Assembly (NCBI GenBank): GCA_041395105.1
Contig: JAWLBB010000008.1
Location: forward strand, 103,379-167,378
DNA: 64,000 nt
Source of the DNA: Opitutaceae bacterium
GTDB taxonomy: Bacteria > Verrucomicrobiota > Verrucomicrobiia > Opitutales > Opitutaceae
Direction of reading: 5' to 3'
Positions 62,379 to 64,000 of this stretch are shown piece after piece. The notes below the pieces were generated by a model. The model was not told the origin of the DNA, did no database searches, and saw only the letters and a program-made list of their open reading frames with translations. The position numbers were made by a program, and so were the translations under genes. Within the stretch, counting starts at the first letter, position 1. Each line of letters starts with the position of its first letter.

Positions 62379-62966
62379 ATGAGCAAAGCGCTTGATGATG
62401 CCGCCAGGGCGGTGATGGCGGCCCTCGAAAAGGATTGCTGCAACGACCTCGTCTATGGAGTTCGCACCGGGGCCGGGGCCATCGCACCGTGGCCGACCGA
62501 GCCTGGCAGGTTCGTGTTTCTCGATTTTGACGGTGTGCTGAACTCAGAGCAAAGCGTGAAGGACTTGGGGACCCGTTACCGCTTTCCGGAATCAACCATC
62601 GGCGCTCTGAATACCCTGCTTCAACAGCGGGATACACAGATTGTGATCACGAGCACCTGGAGGGAGGTCTGGACTCTGAGCGAGATCGCCGGCTTCCTCG
62701 ATCGCGATGGCGTGCTGCCCGGCCGGGTGGTCGGGTCAACACCACTTCTCCAAGAGACCCGCGGTCTTGAGATTGATGCGTGGTTGCGTTCCGCGCCTTA
62801 TCCGGTGGCGTCGTTTGTCATTCTTGACGATCACGATGACATGGCCATGCATGGTGGGCGGCTGGTTCAGACCGATCCGCGAGTTGGCCTCACACGGGAT
62901 CTGGCGGACCGGGCCATTCAGCTGCTGGCGACACCATGGAAGCTCGCAACCGGTCCCGCCTTATGA
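62379..62966 (+). CDS. HAD-like phosphatase domain protein (HAD_SAK_2 type)
   Basis: The 195-residue protein has a HAD motif I FLDFDGVLNSEQS, motif II ITSTWRE, and motif III/IV VILDDHDDMAMH. The VFLDFDGVLN...STWR...ILDD pattern matches the small family called HAD in Swiss Army Knife RNA repair proteins. A helical stretch of about 45 residues precedes it. The stop overlaps the start of the next gene by 4 bases (ATGA), so the two may be coexpressed. Its true substrate is unknown. Confidence 0.82.
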   Translation: MSKALDDAARAVMAALEKDCCNDLVYGVRTGAGAIAPWPTEPGRFVFLDFDGVLNSEQSVKDLGTRYRFPESTIGALNTLLQQRDTQIVITSTWREVWTLSEIAGFLDRDGVLPGRVVGSTPLLQETRGLEIDAWLRSAPYPVASFVILDDHDDMAMHGGRLVQTDPRVGLTRDLADRAIQLLATPWKLATGPAL

Positions 62967-64000
62967 AATCAACAGGTGATTCTCGGGAGACACATGCCTC
63001 CACCCCGAACCCAGAGAACGGAGACCCCGTGATTCAGGGATTCGAGCAGACATCTGCCGACCGGGATGCGGCGGGCAGCTGGGAGCCCGTATCCGACCGT
63101 AGAATACGGGTCGGCATCGCGGGATACGGCGTCTGCGGGTTCGGGGCGGCTTTCCATTTTCAGGATCATCCCAACGTGACGGTCGCCGCCGTGGCCGACA
63201 TGAATCCCGGGAAATGTGCCGAATTGGCCAGGTTGTGCCGATGCCTGAGAACGGTGTCCACTTGCGAAGAGTTGATCGCGGATGACTCGCTCGAGGCGAT
63301 CTTCATCGCGACCGACGCACCGAGTCATGCGCGACTGGCGATCGCGGCGCTCAAGGCCGGCAAGCATGTGGCTTCGGCCGTGCCGGCGGTCTTTGGCTCC
63401 CTGGAGGACGCGGACGAACTCTTTGCCACGGTCAAGGCGACCGGTCGCAAGTACATGATGTTCGAGACTTCCTATTATCATGAGGACCTCTATTGCATGC
63501 GGGAGATGTACCGGGCCGGAAACCTCGGCAAGGTCATCTACGCCGAAGGCGAATACTGGCACTATTTCGGCGCGCCGTTGGCCGCGCACGGAGGATGGCG
63601 AACGGGGCTGCCGCCGCAGTGGTATCCCACTCACTCGAACGCTTACTATGTCGGCGTGACTGGCGGGAGCTTCACCGAAGTCTCGTGCATGGGCATATCC
63701 AGTGCCGTCGAACACCTCAAGCCGGAGAACAATGTCTATCGGAATCCGTTCGGTACCGAAATCGCGCTCATGCGCACCAGCGATGGTGGCATGGCCCGGA
63801 TGGGGGTGAGTTGGGATACTCCCGGTCATGGTGGGGAGCGAGGCCGGATTCGCGCGGAAAAGGGATCCTTCGACCGAGTTTTCCAGAGTCATCAGAAAGA
63901 TCGGGTGTTTCCGGTGATTGTCCGTCCGCCGCTCCCTCCCGGGGTTGATGCCGGTGGACACGGCGGCTCCCACGGCTACCTGATGAACGAGTTCGTCGAG
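62963..64000 (+). CDS. Gfo/Idh/MocA-family oxidoreductase, N-terminal part (runs off window)
   Basis: At least 346 codons are present and open at the window end. After a 48-residue N-terminal extension, the Rossmann NAD(P) site GIAGYGVCGFGAAFHF, the strand VAAVADMNPGKCAELARL, the EAIFIATDAPSHARLAIAAL segment and the family lysine-less KHVASAVPAVFGSLED loop follow; the usual EKP motif is SAVPA here, which is unusual. The catalytic-domain region GAEGEYWHYF-like (YAEGEYWHY) is seen. It starts inside the HAD gene stop. The sugar or polyol substrate is unknown. Confidence 0.85.
   Translation, partial: MKSTGDSRETHASTPNPENGDPVIQGFEQTSADRDAAGSWEPVSDRRIRVGIAGYGVCGFGAAFHFQDHPNVTVAAVADMNPGKCAELARLCRCLRTVSTCEELIADDSLEAIFIATDAPSHARLAIAALKAGKHVASAVPAVFGSLEDADELFATVKATGRKYMMFETSYYHEDLYCMREMYRAGNLGKVIYAEGEYWHYFGAPLAAHGGWRTGLPPQWYPTHSNAYYVGVTGGSFTEVSCMGISSAVEHLKPENNVYRNPFGTEIALMRTSDGGMARMGVSWDTPGHGGERGRIRAEKGSFDRVFQSHQKDRVFPVIVRPPLPPGVDAGGHGGSHGYLMNEFVE

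Overview
The window is GC-rich chromosomal DNA, densely packed on both strands, with about 58 protein-coding genes. The mix (hemE-hemN-hemG, trpE, S1, glgC/glgP, argH, mutL, many secreted beta-propeller and lyase-like proteins, tandem ExbD, Gfo/Idh/MocA and URO-D-like proteins) fits a heterotrophic member of the Verrucomicrobiota, probably Opitutae-like. That placement is an inference from gene content and protein flavour, not a measured result. No rRNA, tRNA, CRISPR array, prophage or intact insertion sequence was recognised.

Region by region. 1-5.6 kb (minus): a metal ABC transporter (binding protein, an unrecognised membrane-anchored protein, ATPase, permease, each overlapping the next by 4 bases) followed by hemE, hemN and the start of hemG/hemY. 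5.8-8.2 kb: an exported ClpP-like protease with a coiled coil, an intergenic repeat and an orphan response regulator. 8.4-11.2 kb: hisG with the agmatine-to-putrescine pair aguB-aguA. 11.4-20 kb: rpsA, a sigma-70 factor, trpE, glgC, a tandem universal stress protein and nhaA. 20-27.7 kb: lgt, a CBS-domain membrane protein, gcvT and a frameshifted gcvH, typA, a threonine/serine dehydratase and a hydrolase. 27.7-28.7 kb: a gene-free stretch with many nested inverted repeats and a strong terminator, read here as a large structured RNA on the minus strand. 28.8-37.4 kb: hrpB, small membrane proteins, a lipase-like hydrolase, a secreted lyase-like protein with a six-Asp-box protein, hslO. 37.4-48.9 kb: two exbD genes, argH, an MFS transporter, mutL, glgP, a secreted propeller protein and ald. 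48.9-55.8 kb: a family 2 glycosyltransferase, tag, a thioredoxin-like protein, a MarR regulator with a flavin reductase-like gene, NhaC, an orphan sugar-binding protein and an aldo/keto reductase. 55.9-64 kb: a URO-D-like protein, a three-gene unit that looks like lysine catabolism, a TIM-barrel protein, a HAD protein and a truncated Gfo/Idh/MocA oxidoreductase.

The genes most likely to work together are the metal-uptake and heme genes, aguB-aguA, gcvT-gcvH, and the tightly overlapping VOC/DUF1338-like, lysine 6-dehydrogenase/saccharopine dehydrogenase-like and aminoadipate-semialdehyde dehydrogenase genes. The most promising novel item is the approximately 830-base candidate structured RNA at 27746-28573. 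Next are the lysine operon, the exported ClpP-like protease, a second structured element at 20049-20175, and a MutL whose endonuclease motifs are degenerate.
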